From Pelargonium tetragonum (Eukaryota; Streptophyta; Magnoliopsida; Geraniales; Geraniaceae): 62,248 nt of DNA. Positions 24,128 through 38,232 of this stretch are shown one piece after another. Position 1 is the first letter of the stretch. Every line of letters begins with the position of its first letter. Location of the stretch: the NCBI GenBank assembly GCA_036897445.1, contig JAYMTL010000120.1, positions 1-62,248 of the forward strand, read 5' to 3'. Under the pieces are notes generated by a model. It searched no databases. It saw only the letters and a list, made by a program, of their open reading frames with translations, and was not told where the DNA came from. Position numbers and translations under genes: made by a program.

Positions 24128-25220
24128 AGCTGTACTTTAACTTAAAAGTCAGGAGCATAAGAGCAGCTCTTCACTCTAATTCCCCAGCAGCTTTTATATG
24201 AAATCTAGAAATAGAGGAAATAAGGCCAACAACTAGAATTTGTGAAAACACTTCCCTCAAATAAAAACCTAGAATCTCATTAGTTGAAACCTTTCTAGAC
24301 TGTACTTTTGATTCTTAAGACTCCTGTTGTTAAGGTTTTGCTTTTTATTTATTACACGGATCCACAAATATTGCAAAATTCCGGGTCTGGAGGAGACTAA
24401 CCCTTAAACCCCTCTTATTTATAAGCAAATGAATTCCTTGACTTGTGTTTAGAACCCGCTTGGAAACCAAGGACTCCACTTTTTTATTCCTTAATTAAAT
24501 TAAACATCTTTAACCGGAATATACAAATACAGTAACTCCAAAGGTCTAATCCCAAAAAACTCCCTTAAACTCTTATTAAACGAAACTCACAAAGGGGAAC
24601 CTTTTTCTATAACTTAGACTCCCCTTTCTAACGCGTTCTATTCTAGATTTTCTTACTTTACTCCAGTTTCCTATAAGGGACTAAACTATACTCTTTCAAA
24701 TTACTGCCTTTACCTGACTGGATCCCCTAACTAAATGAATAAGACCTCAAAAGTCAAACGATACTCTAGGAATTCCCCTTAATCATCTTTTTCTTAAACC
24801 TAAGGAGTCCCCTCTATGATATCTAAGTTTTGAAGTACACCTCATTACAAAAAGGATGGAAGAATTCGCTGATGCATGAGAAACAACCCTTTGTGCAGAA
24901 TAGGTGAACCCGGGGTTTAGCCTTTAGGCGAGGACTTGCTAATGCCTATTTCTGAGGAAGGGGTCCAGGAAGAAAATGAAAGTCCCAGCTGAGGATAAAT
25001 CTTTCTAAATTACTTATGGAACAGGATTATCAGGTAAGAGAGGGCCTATATTCTGTATCCCTTTTTTCTAGGCTTATTAGTGCAGCTAGCTCTGGGGTTT
25101 TTTTCAAAACAAGGGGTATACCGTTATAGAATTGAAAACTCCTTTTAGAAATCGAAATGACTTAGATTAGAAAGAAAATCCTCTTATAGATTTATAGATA
25201 GAATATCCTGTTCGATCGAG

Positions 25221-25240
25221 GAAAAGGTTTTAACCTTTTC
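25221..25240. repeat. Short hairpin, 9-bp arms and 2-nt gap
   Basis: GAAAAGGTT at 25221-25229 pairs with AACCTTTTC at 25232-25240. No neighbouring gene explains it. Confidence 0.8.
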
Positions 25241-26708
25241 ACTACGAGTCGATTTTAACCTTAGTATATCTGCTTATTCAACTCTTGTGCTAACACAAGA
25301 ATTCTAGAGTCTTAACTTGGTAGATAGTTGCTAGCAATTTTGTTGTACTTCGAAAAGAGGAATACAAAGAGTACAGCTACCAAAGCTACAAGTATAGTTA
25401 CAAAGTTTATAGATGGAAATCATAGACTCTTTTATTACACGAATGCTCGATTTCAAAAGAATTTTGAAATTTTAATCCCATTAAGAGAATATTCGAACCT
25501 ACGACCAGCATCTCAGTCTCCCTTTTTACCTAGTGTAAATTTGATTAAAAAGTCAGCTAATATAACACTCCAACATACTAAATCCTAAATTGCCAGATTT
25601 CAAGAGATAGACACGTTTCTTTATCCAAACGATTCTAACTCCCTTTTGTAGCTCTCTAGGGCAGCAATTTGCCAGGGGCCGGCCGATATCCAATAAACGG
25701 GAAACCCCTATAAATTACCTTTTATAAGGTTCAACCCTCCCTAAAGTGCTGGCAGTAACCTTAAAACAATAAATAGAATATCCTAATATGTAGAAATTCT
25801 TATTTTAACTATAGATATTGTGAAAAGTATAGTTCATAAAATCTTGAGTAAGGTATAGATAAGATGATAAGATAGGTGGGTGTAATAGTACGAAAGTCGG
25901 GGTACCGAGGATATAGATACAAATACAGAGTGCGGGTTTAGCTGCAAAGACTTAGAGAGTTACAGCTCTTAAGAAAAGAGTTCTGAATGAAGAAGAGTAT
26001 GAAACAAGGTATAAATAAGCCGGAGATGGGGGTGGGTTACGGGTATCTTTATGTTCTAACTAAAACGAAACGGTAACGACAAGTTAGAATGTAGAAAGCT
26101 TCTTACTTTAATCATAGAGAGATCTATAAATCTAGAACAGTAGTACACACAAGTAATCTCAGGTTTATATCTAGTTCCAAAAGAGTTTCGGAGTTGAAGG
26201 AATAGCCTGGATAAGTATTTGACTTTTAAGTAATCTTCCATCTAGGTTTCCTAATTCTGTTTTTGATGCTGGATCCTAGATCTTCTAATGTGCTTTGTAA
26301 AGTAATAAAGTAAAAGAGATAGCAACGAAATCCTTGAGGAAAAACTCTTCTTGTGTCATATCAAAAGTTGAAAGCTTTCTACCTACTTAACAAGACAAGG
26401 AATAGATATAAATTCAAAATTCTATCGGGAATGCTGGCAAAAAGTGCTAGAAATGCATTTACTTCCAGAAGGATCTTATCGTCCAAGCGAAGGGGCGGTC
26501 TAAATTTACAGTATAAAAGAAAACCCATAGCATAAATCTATCTCTCCCACTCCTGTGTAAGTTTCTCTTCTACTTGTTCTAACTCCTAAGCAAGCTCTAA
26601 CTCATAAAACTAAAGAATTTAAGTATAGTAAATCAAATGAAAAAGGGTTCGGAAAATTTGTATTTTGCCTGTGTTTCTTTCTAGTCTAGTGGGTTCTTAT
26701 AGTCTAAG

Positions 26709-26830
26709 GTGGTATATACTAGTACTATAAAGGGATTAAACTTCCTCCGTGAGACTGCGAGCGGTAAAAAGGTTTTATGTATGTACTACTGGGGTTCTAT
26801 CCTCATTTAATGATAAGCACAAAAGGCGGA
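26709..26830 (+). repeat. Dispersed ~120-bp element, copy 5
   Basis: It begins GGTGGTATATACTAGTAC. Its central block is GTGAGACTGCGAGCGGTAA, expanded and diverged, and it ends TCCTCATTTAATGATAAGCA with AAAAGG after it. It lies at the right edge of a patch (about 25.8-26.7 kb) without GC mini-palindromes. Confidence 0.45.
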
Positions 26831-29800
26831 AGGCTCACAAGTTAAGCTTATTGCATGGTTCTTCAAGTTTAACCTCTAAAGAACGTTGTTATGGGGCACA
26901 CATAAGCACTCTTTTGTAATTCAATTTCCCCAAGCGGAGTACTTTGTTGTCAAGAATTTAGTTAGCTGTTAGGAACTTGTAAAGCGCCCTCTTGAGGTTT
27001 AGGGACATATTAATTTCCTAGTGTGGCTATGCTCGTGGTTAAGTCAAAGAAATTCAACTATTTAACCCGTTGTAGAATAACACAACGCAGAGAGAGGAAG
27101 AGTTTGGGTGAAGAACATTTCAAAGGAGCTTTAGCAAAGTTGAGGAAACAAGAAGTTGAGGGAAGTTACTAAGCTTACGGAGTCACTCTGAGTTTGTTTA
27201 GCCGGGATCAAAAGTATAGCTTTGGTTTTTCCTGGTCATACTTTCCGCAAAGGGGGTGCGCCGCATTGTATATTATTATTCCGAAATTAAGAAACCCGAA
27301 TCCGTAGAATTATTACTCAATTGCAGTTGATAAAGGCTAGTCTAAAGGATATCGACTCAAAGCTAAATTTGTTTCGATTTTAGAATTCAACTATTCCTCA
27401 ATTCACGTAGAAAGAGTTTCTTTAAATAACCCCTCTTCAACCCAGACTTTCCGGAAAAGATAAGGATATCTTGTGATGCAGGAGAAAAAACCTATAGGGA
27501 CACACTGCAGACCCCTCTATTTAAAGCCATCTTGGTAATACCAAGAAAACTGAATATCAGAGGTAGCTTGACTTATTACTGACTGGGATTCCTTTAATTC
27601 CTTGTAACTATATAAATTTTGTACGTCTAAGTCTAAGACAAGCCCTCATGTCCTTAATTGGGATTTTGTTTTTCCTAACCTGGATTAAAGTACATTTTCT
27701 CTTTCTTATTCATCATGGCAGTTTATTACAAGCCTGGGAGAAACTCCAATACAGATACTGAGGGAAAGCACCCACAGGTAAATAGAAACTAAAAAATACA
27801 GAGCAGTTTAGTTTGGGGTCAACACTTCCCCAATTTTTGGTATATAAACTACCTTAGAGGGCCCCTTTCCAAAGCTGGACTTGCAAGATGTAGGGGGTCC
27901 TTGTATGATTAATTGGGAAAGTCTTTACAAAGTAACCACTACAATATACGTAGAAAAGGTGTTGTTAAAAAGAATAAAGGTAAATCATAATACAATAACT
28001 AAGATATGTCAAAGGTTCAAAACGCCTGCATAGTTTAACTTCGCTTAATTTCAATCTGTTCTAATCTAAGCTAGCTTTACTACTGCAAAAGGGAATCTAA
28101 GTCCTATATCCAAAAATGAAGACTAGAGTTTATCAGGATCAAATGTAAACGGACTTACTTTTTCACTAGGCACAAAAATTTTGAATCTCGGCCAGAATTC
28201 TCAATTTTTAAAGTAAGCACATGCCTTGAGTTGTTTATTTCATTATTATACCTAAACTTTTGACCAAATTTTAGTCCCTTGTCAAGAAGCCCTAATACAA
28301 GAGTTTCTAAAAGACTGGAGAATCGGGAGTTCTCTTAAGCAAAGAGCTGGGCTCCTTCTTGTACGTACTTTGTAAAAGCATGGCGGATGGGGTATAGACA
28401 ATCCACACAAAGTTGGTTTTTGTAAAGGGGAACCTCAATAAGCTTGAACAAAGAGGTCTTACGGCATAGAATTTTCTTTCTATTTTTCTATATTAGGTTT
28501 AATATTAACTTAAGAGGGTCCGTAATTAATCTAGAATAACACTCAAAATTACAAATTTTTATTTTACCGAGACCGAGCTTAAACTTAAAAAGCGGAGTAG
28601 GGTCTATATTCAGGTAGACCCTTTATATTAAATTGAAGGATTCCCGGCAAAACTAACTTATGCGGATTTACTTTAGCGTGTATCAAGCAAAACAAAATAA
28701 GGTGTAAATAAACTTATTTTCGAACTAAAAGGTATAGGCGAAACACCCCTATGTTATAGTAAAGCCTTCAAATTCTTGGGGTTCTAATCTCAGGTTTCTT
28801 TAACCACGCCGTATGTCCAGAATAAGTAACCCTAAAAGAGAGGGTTTCCTCATAGAAGGGGAATCCTTAAAAAACTAAGGCTTTTTGTACTTTATAGATA
28901 TAGCTACGCTTGTATTATGACTCGAATTTCTTTTTTCTTATATGTAGGTATTTACAAGCCCTATGAAGTTCTATACTCCGTGGGATCTCTATAAAACCTA
29001 CACAAGTGTGTTCTTTTTAAAGTCAATTTCTAATCTAGGAATCAATCCGGAATAGTATAAGGGCATAACCAAAAAGTTGTATGGAGGACCTGCGTTTAAA
29101 GGCTTTTTAACTTAAAAGGAAACCTCTCCCTATTTTTTCAGTATTAATTTGTCATACTACTCTTGCAGAAATAATAATACGGGGATTTTTCTCTATCCTA
29201 AAAGAATCCAACTTAGATTTTTGTATTACACATGTCTCCGGCTCTATACGTACAGAATTCTAAAAAAACAGAGCAGTTACTTATCATAGCTATTCCTAAA
29301 AACTTTTCTACCTTTTCTCAGTATATTTATATAAAGAAAATTTTAAGAGCATACTTGTATTTCCTAAAGCGCTCTTGAATACTCGTTCCTCGTTTTTATA
29401 GCTAAGTGTTTACTCCCGAGAACTTTTTTGTTGTCTGATATAGTAAAACCTAAAAGGGAACTCCGAGTTTTAACCTATGTTTCTTTGTGAAAGCCTTATA
29501 CTATCTATTATAGCAGGAAAATTAGTTAACTATAAATTAGAAAATATGAAGTAACTCCAGTAGTGTTCTCGAAACCCCTAGCTAAAAATCTTCTTCAACT
29601 AGGCTTTCTCTTAATAAAAAGGTAATAGCTATATAATGCTCTCTCAGTAGTGCACGAGATCCCTTTTGCGAGAAAAACTAACTCATTTTCACGGGTGTCC
29701 TTTTTAAGTGCTTCTATATACATGCTTCCTTTTAAAGTTTTTGAGTGCCGAACCCCTCAAGTTTACCAAGAGAGGAATTTAACGCAGGCCTCATAACTTT

Positions 29801-30270
29801 TAGGGCCCGCTTTTTATGATACGCATCTTCTGCAAGGAGAGCTTGCAAAAAAGCTAAAAGAAAGGCAATTAGGCGAATACAGTTTCTTTCTTCTTACTAG
29901 AGGGTATCTAAAACTAGAGCTCCTAAAGGCAAAAAGAAACTACGGATGTTCCTATAATTTCTATTTACTTTATATAAAGGGCTTCCTTAAAGAGTTGTGG
30001 GATTGCCTGCATGAAAATAAATAGGGAAAATGCCTTGAGTCCTACATCAGACCAACCCCACGAGTAAAAGGGGACTTAGCTTCATTTAAACCCCTTCGCA
30101 GCATCTGTTACCCTTTACTAGCCCAGTCCACACCGAACCTTTTTTGAGATTTTTTGTTTGATTTAGCTTCTATAATTGATAGTAACGGGGTTCTAAATTC
30201 TTAGCTTATATCAGGCTCCTACTAGCATGTGTGTACAAGTCCTTTATATATCCGGAATTAGGCACATACA

Positions 30271-30326
30271 AAAGAAAAACTTCTAAAATAAGACTTCTAA
30301 AGAAAAACTTCTAAAATAAGACTTCT
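30271..30326 (+). repeat. Exact tandem duplication, 2 x 28 bp
   Basis: The 28-bp unit at 30271-30298 (beginning AAAGAAAAACTTCTAAAATA) is repeated without change at 30299-30326. The absence of any mismatch suggests a recent slippage event in otherwise old sequence. Confidence 0.95.
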
Positions 30327-33300
30327 AATAAATAATAAAGTAAAGCGGGCAGTAAGAGATAGACATTAAAAAGTCAAACTCTAAAATCAAACTTAGAAAA
30401 AAGGTTACTCGAAGAGGGAAGTACTAGAAACATACACTCGAGACCTTGGAAGAACTCTATGATTTTGATTTAAGGAATCGAAAGGCGCACTTTGATTAAG
30501 AGAAACCGTAAAATAATACTACTGCGGGCTTAGGTTAGGCACTATTTAAGACAGGGGTTTCCCCTAATAAATTAAGATTTTTAGTTGAACTGGATTAATC
30601 TAGGATATGTTAGATACTCTCCTAGTTAAGTTTCTTATAGATACCTCTTAGAAAAAATTATTACCCAAAAATTTCGCCGATTAGTCGTTATCAAACATAA
30701 ATATAGAGAATTCCCCTGATTTCAAAAGCAACCGAACCTCGTACACGCAACAAAAACTCCCTATATTCTCGGGTTACCCCTTACTTTATTTGTACCTAGA
30801 TTTGACCTTGTATGGAATATTGAGCCACTTTAACATAATATGAACAACTTAGCTTAGTTATGTATAAAAAATTTTAGGAGTTCTCAAAAAGGAATTCACA
30901 GAAATTCTTACGATTTTTTCTCGAGTGCCCCTGTTTCAGATTTAGATTTTCTCGGTATTTACAAAAAGAGGTGCTGGGGCTAAGAAGAGGTTAATAGACA
31001 AGGCTGCTTTTAGTCCCCTTTGTTATGGCTCCCCTTTCTCTGACAGATATTTCTTCATTCGCTAACGGGTTAATAAAAAAGAATTAACCCTTTTTGTCTT
31101 CTGTTCCCCAGGTCTTTCTTATAAAACCCGCATTGATAGAATGTAGGCTTCTCTTATTCATACTTTTTCGAGCTACAGTCAACCTATTTTAGTAGAAAAG
31201 CAAACCTTATTGAAAAAGGGTTTATGCCTCCGTGAAAGACCAACCTTGTTAACTAAAATTTCCTCAGAAATAGAGAATCCTTTATACCTTGTTACAGACC
31301 TCATTAATTTGGAGCTTTAATAACTAATAGAGGACGCATTCTTTTGTGAGACTTGAGTATGCCAAGAAGGAGGGGCAGGGCTGGCTTGTAGAAGCTGCTT
31401 TTCTATTTTTCTAAATGAATTTAATTTGAGCTATGTATACTGCTGCAGCCATATAGGGCTAGGCTTCCTTATTTATTAAGCATTGAGAATCCTCTATGTA
31501 CTAGTTATAGTACATTTTAAGGTAAGAGTAGGGTTTAACCCAGGGAACACCAAGTTTCGAAACAGGGAGAATCCTAGTTATTTAAGAGCTTCCTGAGAAA
31601 GACTTGGCCTTTAACTAGCTTATAACCTGTAGTAGAAAAGGGATTTGACTTTGACAAAAACATTCCTACTAGGGCAATCCAAGGGACCCCTTCTGTTAAA
31701 AGTAGAGTTTTATACTCTGTAAATAAATTCTTCTTGAAGAAAGAGAAAAACCCTAAATTAATGCGAGAGAAATACTAGATGGCTTACTTTTTAAGGAAGT
31801 TTTAAAAGGACAAAAACCTGAGGTAAGTAATCGTTTAATAGAACACTAAATAGCGAATCGCTCTAACTATGTAGAGCCCCTCGGTGTCGGCCTTCCCATT
31901 TGTTATTGACAGGTCTTTCCAACCCCATAGAATATTTTGGGTTAATACTAGGGGTCCCTTAAAGTTTAAGGTCTTAATATTCTTAGCTTGGTTTTTACTC
32001 ACTTACGAGTTGTTGCTAAATATTCTTTTTAACACTATATAAATGCAAATTTCAAGGGCACGAAAGCATGGGTTAAAGTCCAGAAAAGTATCCAAAAGCA
32101 ATAGAATCCCCTTACTGCCTATGTCTTTAACTTAAAGGACCAGGTTACCATGGAATTAGGGCATATGGAGCGCTCCTTGTTTTCGGTTGAACAATCTGGA
32201 TATTTATAAGAGTTTCCTTTCAGGTTCTTAGGAGGTTTTTTTTGATACTAGTTTATAAAACCTCGAGTAGGAGGGTAATCCATAAGCACTGCCAATAAAA
32301 TTCATCCCTTTTTCTTTTCTAAGAGAGTCTTTCCCCTTTACAAAGCATTACATACTAGTCCAGTTCTTGCAAATCTCTGTACTTGTGAATATATAGGACG
32401 TGGATAAAGAGTACTCTTGCTCTCTTTACGAGTCCTGCATACTTCTAGACACCTTGTGGCATATAAAAATCTTTACAGATAACGACTAAAGTTTACTACA
32501 CAAAGGGCAAAAAATTCCCAGAGCCTAAAAAAACTTTCATCTAATTGAGAGCACTTAATAGCACAAGCTGCCTAGATCGGAAAAAAAAGTCTTTATTTCT
32601 ATACTTTTGAGCTCTCTTCTAGGGGCAAAACAAGGAAATAGGCAACTCCTCGCTTTAATATTACAAAAGCACCTTTAACTAGAATACAAATACAGGAACG
32701 AACTGCAACAAGAATGGAATCTCTTATATACCTTGTAAAAAGAGCTCCGAGGAACCCTTCTTTTCAAAAAAGCTTACTTTATATCTTATATAATTAAAAG
32801 AAAGTTTTAGAAGTGTTAGGAATCCGGATTCATATAACAATACCAAAACCTACTCTAAGGCCATTTCCATGCGCTAAACTAGTATGCTCGGGTTTTTTAC
32901 GTTTTAGTTTTTTAGTGTGCGATTTCAGATGTTTTAGAAGCTCCTCCTTCTTTAACTAACAAAAGGGAAATCCTCTCCTTATACTTTAGAATTTTTTCTT
33001 ATCTTCTAAAAGAGGGACTTACTTATAAGTTGAAAAAGGGTTTCTTCGTTGGAATAGCTTAAATTAAATACTATGAATTTCCTTTACTAAGGTAAGTCAA
33101 AAATGTATAAAGGGATATCCCCCGGGGTGTTTAGTTATATGACAGGAATTGAACCACTACTTGTAAAGGGTCAACTCACTTTGGTGATATAGGAATTGCC
33201 AAGATCTTCTTCTTACTGTGTAAAGCTTATTTTTAAGGTAAGGAGTTCGTAATCCTCTACAAAAAAAATCTTAGATTTATATAATATCTAGTTAGGATCT

Positions 33301-35652
33301 CAGTTATTTTACAATTCTGGAATGCTTGGATTTCACTTATGAATGCGAGTTAAAAAGGGAGAAGGGAGTAATCCTAAATTAGACACTTTTTTGCAACTAA
33401 ATCCATTTAATTAACCTGAGCCGTACAAAAAAGGACTTCTACAATAATTTCGAAAGACTTAGTATTCTTTTAGAGTTTTGCCTAAGCAACTACGAAAAAT
33501 GGAGTACTTGTTACTTACACCAGAAATTGCCCGACTTTTTTTATTTAATAAGAGCACATGTTAGAGTTGTTCAGAAGCCTAAAAGTACCTTATACAGAGT
33601 TTTTCTTTCTTATGCTTTTTGCCGAGCTTTTTTGTGAAACAATCTGGTAATTAAAGAGAAAGAGTACCCTAGTAGATACGCTTTGGAATAAGGGAGATGT
33701 GACTTGCTGTGTATATCCTGTACTGTAAATCCCAGAGCACTAAGTAAAGGGGCTTATCAACTCGTTAGGACTTCTGAAGTATTGGCTTTATTAAGAATTA
33801 ATATAAGCTTTATATTTAATGCATTTACTCGAAGTAATAAAAAAGACTCCTTTCTAATTATATAAGAAAAAGAATATTCTAAAAATCTGAACAACCTTTT
33901 CACGAATCATAGGGGTTTAAAAAGGTACGAGAGTCTTGGTTTTGTGGTAATTAATAAAGTATAGAATCTCGAGTTTCCTAAATGAGATAGGGTTTTTACA
34001 AGAGGAGCTTAAGTTATATACTTTTAAATCTTTCTAGTATATATTGAGTAAGCAAGGAGTTTTTCTTCATCAATAAAGGGTACAAAGCCTGTATTAGATC
34101 GGGGAGGAGCCCTTTTCCTATAAATTTATAAGTAAAGTTTTTCAGAGTGGTAAGAGTCTTAAAATCTTTTAGAAGCAAGGTATTCTGAGTCTGAGTAAGA
34201 GTACGAAAGCTATCAAAATACAGTAGATTACGAGTAAGGTGGGTGTCGCTAAAGAGGACGCAGAATCCAGGTATTAAGGAATAAAAACGAAGTAAGTTGT
34301 GTTTCTAGTTTTTCGATTCCGGACAGTAAGAAAGAGGTTAAGGAATCTAGGTAAAGTAACGAATTTGTCTATAATAAGGAAATTCCTCAGCAAGTTCCCT
34401 TTACCGGGAGAGCTAAGAAAGCCTAAACAAGCAAGTAAAGAAACGTAAAGTCCCAGGCTTTCGGATTATAAGGAATAAGAGAACCGAACTCTAAAGCTAA
34501 TAAAAAAGGATCCTCTTTGTGGTAAAGGCAAGAACTAAGGTATAAGCGAATTTGTAGCCTCGGATAATCCGGGTGTTCTGGATAAGTAGAGGGTCCAGTT
34601 TCAGAGAGAGTATAAGGAAAAGTCTTAACAACAAGCGCCCTTCCATAAACAAAAGCGGGTAATGAACTTTCCCCTTGTATAGGGGCCGAAAGAAAAGGAA
34701 ATTTCTTATTTCGTATAGCAGCAAAAGTCCTATTCTTTTTTTAAACTTTCACAAAAAAGATAGGTAATTGGGAATGTAGAGAAGTAGCCTTTGAAAAGCC
34801 AGTATTTCTTTACGGGCAAAATGAAGGTCCTGAAGTCTAATATCAACGACTTTGGAATCCTAGAAACTTAACTTGTCAAGAGCTTTTGGGTATCAGAAAG
34901 ATTATAGAAGAAACTCATAGCGTAAAATCCAAAACATTAAAGAAAGATAGAAGAGTAAGAAAGTAAGTACCTTTGACAATAGAAAACACCGCTAGCCAAC
35001 GAACTTACGCGAATGAGAGCTTGAGCCAGAGGTGAAATTTGTGCTTATTTTAAGAGTTTTCTCTTTCCAGGAGGGGGCTTGGTCAAACAATAATAAAAAG
35101 GCTGGGTTTTTTCTTTTAGCTAGTATTTGTAGTCAAATTTACAGGAAAAAGACCCTTAAAAAGGTTTCAGCCCCTCTTTCTTGAAAGGAAGCTTAGCGAG
35201 TTAAGTACAATACAGAAAGCAATATTTAGAAAATCCCCGCCTTTTGTTCAAAATGCTTAGTTTCCGCGGATACTCATGAGGAGCCTAGACTCTTGCTAAA
35301 AGTCAAACTAAGTTATTCCCTTATCTGTAATGGGAGCCCTTTTAGAAGTCAATAGGTGTTAAGTGTTTATATCTATATACTTTTTTATAGTCCTACACGG
35401 ATTTCTTTATAATAAAGAGGGCTAACAAAGGCTCATAAACGAGGCATTACAATAACTAGGATCTTTGATACCTTTGTTTACAGGGTTTCTTGATTACAGA
35501 ATAAAAGAACTTAAAAGCTAAATTTCTTTTTTCAGTAAATGAAGTCAAGTAAAAATAAATTTTTCCTTAGGTATTTCAATTTTTGCTAGGCCTGTTAACT
35601 TGTGTGAATTGAGAAGACATAAAAGCAGAATTCCTTTCAAATGGAACCGCTA

Positions 35653-35682
35653 CTTTGTGACTTTTTTTAATAAGTCACAAAG
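35653..35682. repeat. Hairpin, 11-bp perfect arms
   Basis: CTTTGTGACTT at 35653-35663 pairs with AAGTCACAAAG at 35672-35682 around the loop TTTTTAAT. No gene lies near it. Confidence 0.9.
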
Positions 35683-38212
35683 AAAGCCTATATTTGCATA
35701 GCTTTAGAGTTCTCTTATAACTTTACTTCTTATTTACTGCTACTGCCCTAGACGAGATACTCTAAAACAAGCATAACATATGAGGAAAATCTCCCTTTTG
35801 TAAGCCTTTCTTAAGATTTAGGACTCATTTGTACCGGATTTTCCACTCTTTCGGGCTCCTAATCCCTTAATACCTTAAAAACTTCCCTTATTGAGTCAGT
35901 GTTGACCTACGATTTACTTGGGACGTACCAATTTACAAACTTAGAGTCAAATGCAGCATAAATCTTATAAACTAAGCACGGGATATTATATAAGTCTTAC
36001 TGCAGTCTATAGCCTTTACTTACATACTTGAGCTTTACACGAAATTTCTTATTAGTAGAAGTTTAAAGGAGACCCCTTTTTTTTTTTTAAGGGATTGAAA
36101 AGCTTCTAAGAATTTAGACTCTTTTATACTTGAGTTTTCACAAGAAAACAACTGAGATAGAAGCTTAAAGGTTCTAGGTAAAGTCTGGAATAAAAGGACA
36201 AGCTTGTCAAATTTAGAAGGGACCCTGGAATAGTCTAAGTAAAGATTCCAAGAAATAACAAACTATTTATTTAGATTAGAAGGGGCTTGTCAACAGTATA
36301 CAATAGCGCATTTCCTTTTTTATCTTATTTATAAGCTACAGTAGGAATAGGATTCTCTACGAGACTTTACGACTAGTTAAACCCCTATATATAACTTAAA
36401 CGACTAAAAAACCTTTCCTTTCGAGTCGAGACTTTGGCGGCAAACCCTCTAGTTTAAGTCCAGCTACAAAAGAGGCGGTGCCCTTTAGTGTATACATTTT
36501 AAAGAGCCTAAGCGTTATTCCATCAGGATTTCCGACGTTGCGGAATGCCATGGTTAATCTTTCCTTTTCTAAATAGAAAATCTCGAGAATGAAACGGGAG
36601 CTTTACTGAGAGGGTATACTGTAAAATAGGGGTTTTTATCTTCTATACAACCAAGGACCTTGGAGCTAACTCCAACAAAATTGAGTTTACTGACAAGAAC
36701 ACTCGAGAATTCACTACGGGATAGCTTTAATATTTCCCCACGCGCTCTTAAAATAGAGTAAATTATTAAAATGCTTTGCTGGGCGACTTAATTAAGTTTA
36801 CATCAGGTAAATCAAAGTCTAATTAAGACGCCGGTCATTGGTTCGAGTCTTTTGGTAAATTTTAGTTGGAATTGCTTTAAGTTTATGTACAAGAAGTTAC
36901 AGAGGAAATAAAAACCTTTAATACATTGTATTTTTGTCCTAAGAGGTTAAAATGGGGCACTCCTGACTTGTGTGAAACTAAGCTAAAGTCTACAATACAA
37001 CTCGAATTTAGTATATAGAAACCCCCGTAAATTTCGTAAAAGCAGAATCAAGGCGTTAACCCTAAAGGTCACGAAAAGGGCCGTACAAAGATTTTTGAAT
37101 TATAGTGCCCGCGGAATCGATTTCTTTTTTAAAAAGGGAGTGCTTATGAGTCAATGTTATATTATTATATTCCCAGTAAGAGTATAGAGCTCCGAATATT
37201 AATAAGCAAAAACTATATATATAGTAAAGCTTCTGAAAGGGGGGGTTCGTCATACAAAATGAAGTATAGAGGGATCCCGGTATTATCTAGTAAGGGTTTT
37301 GTTCGCAAAGCCATCCAAAGAATACTTTAACAATCAAACAAAAATCTAAGGTTGGTATATTTCTATAGCGGAGGGAAACAGCTAAGACGTCCCCTTATTT
37401 CCGATTTAAAAGCTCGTATACTTTACTTATCTTGTATTATGTATGTATATAAAAACCCCACGATTTCAAAAGACTCCAGGAATACGTAAACGCAAAGCCT
37501 TTAAGTAGTACTTTAAAGTTCGTAATTAAAAAATAAGGGATCTCCAGCTTTTCCCAGTCAAAGAGGGGTATACTCGAACCCTAGCAACCTAATTAACTTA
37601 AAACGTGTACTACCGCCCGACGAAATAAATAAGAGCCCTCGGGATTCTTGTACTACTGCAATCGAGTTTATCTATGTAAACTTTTTCTAATTTATTCGGG
37701 CGCTCGTATATCGGGTATTTAGGTAGGATCCTATTCTTGCTCAAGACTTTACTGCTTCTAGTAGACTTTTTTGAGTTGTTCGAAGAAGCCACCTTTTTAT
37801 TATGGATCACGCTTTAATAAATAGGTTTACCCGACAGAGCGCTAAGCTAATTAGATCGTGAGTTTATACTTAGGTAGAAAGAAAATAGATGCATATACTG
37901 TTAACCAATTATCTAGATTTTTCTAATAACTACTGGCTAAAGTCTTCCCCAAGCCCTAATAAGCTAGATTTTAAGACAAAACTTTATAAACTCTAGCACT
38001 GAAAGAAGTCCTAAGATATACACTTTGAGAACGAAAGATTACTTTTTTTATTGAGGAAATAATATATAGAATAAGGAAAGTGCACTTTTATTAGATCTCT
38101 TCTTAAAACCTACCTTAAGTTTATAGCTAGGGTTTAACAAATTATATAGTATGAGGTTTACCTTATAAAATTTTTAACCAGGAACCCTGTTACGATAGTT
38201 TGTGCATCTTAC

Positions 38213-38232
38213 TTTTATAAAGTTTTATAAAG
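38213..38232 (+). repeat. Tandem duplication of a 10-mer
   Basis: TTTTATAAAG occurs twice in direct succession, consistent with slippage. Confidence 0.85.

Noticed and set aside
30271-30326. Start of a CRISPR-like or satellite array
   Set aside because: There are only two directly adjacent units without spacers.
33125-33195. T-loop-like GGTTCAATTCC on the minus strand suggesting a tRNA
   Set aside because: Neither the anticodon arm nor the acceptor stem can be formed. The mini-palindrome texture often creates GGTTC/GAACC words.
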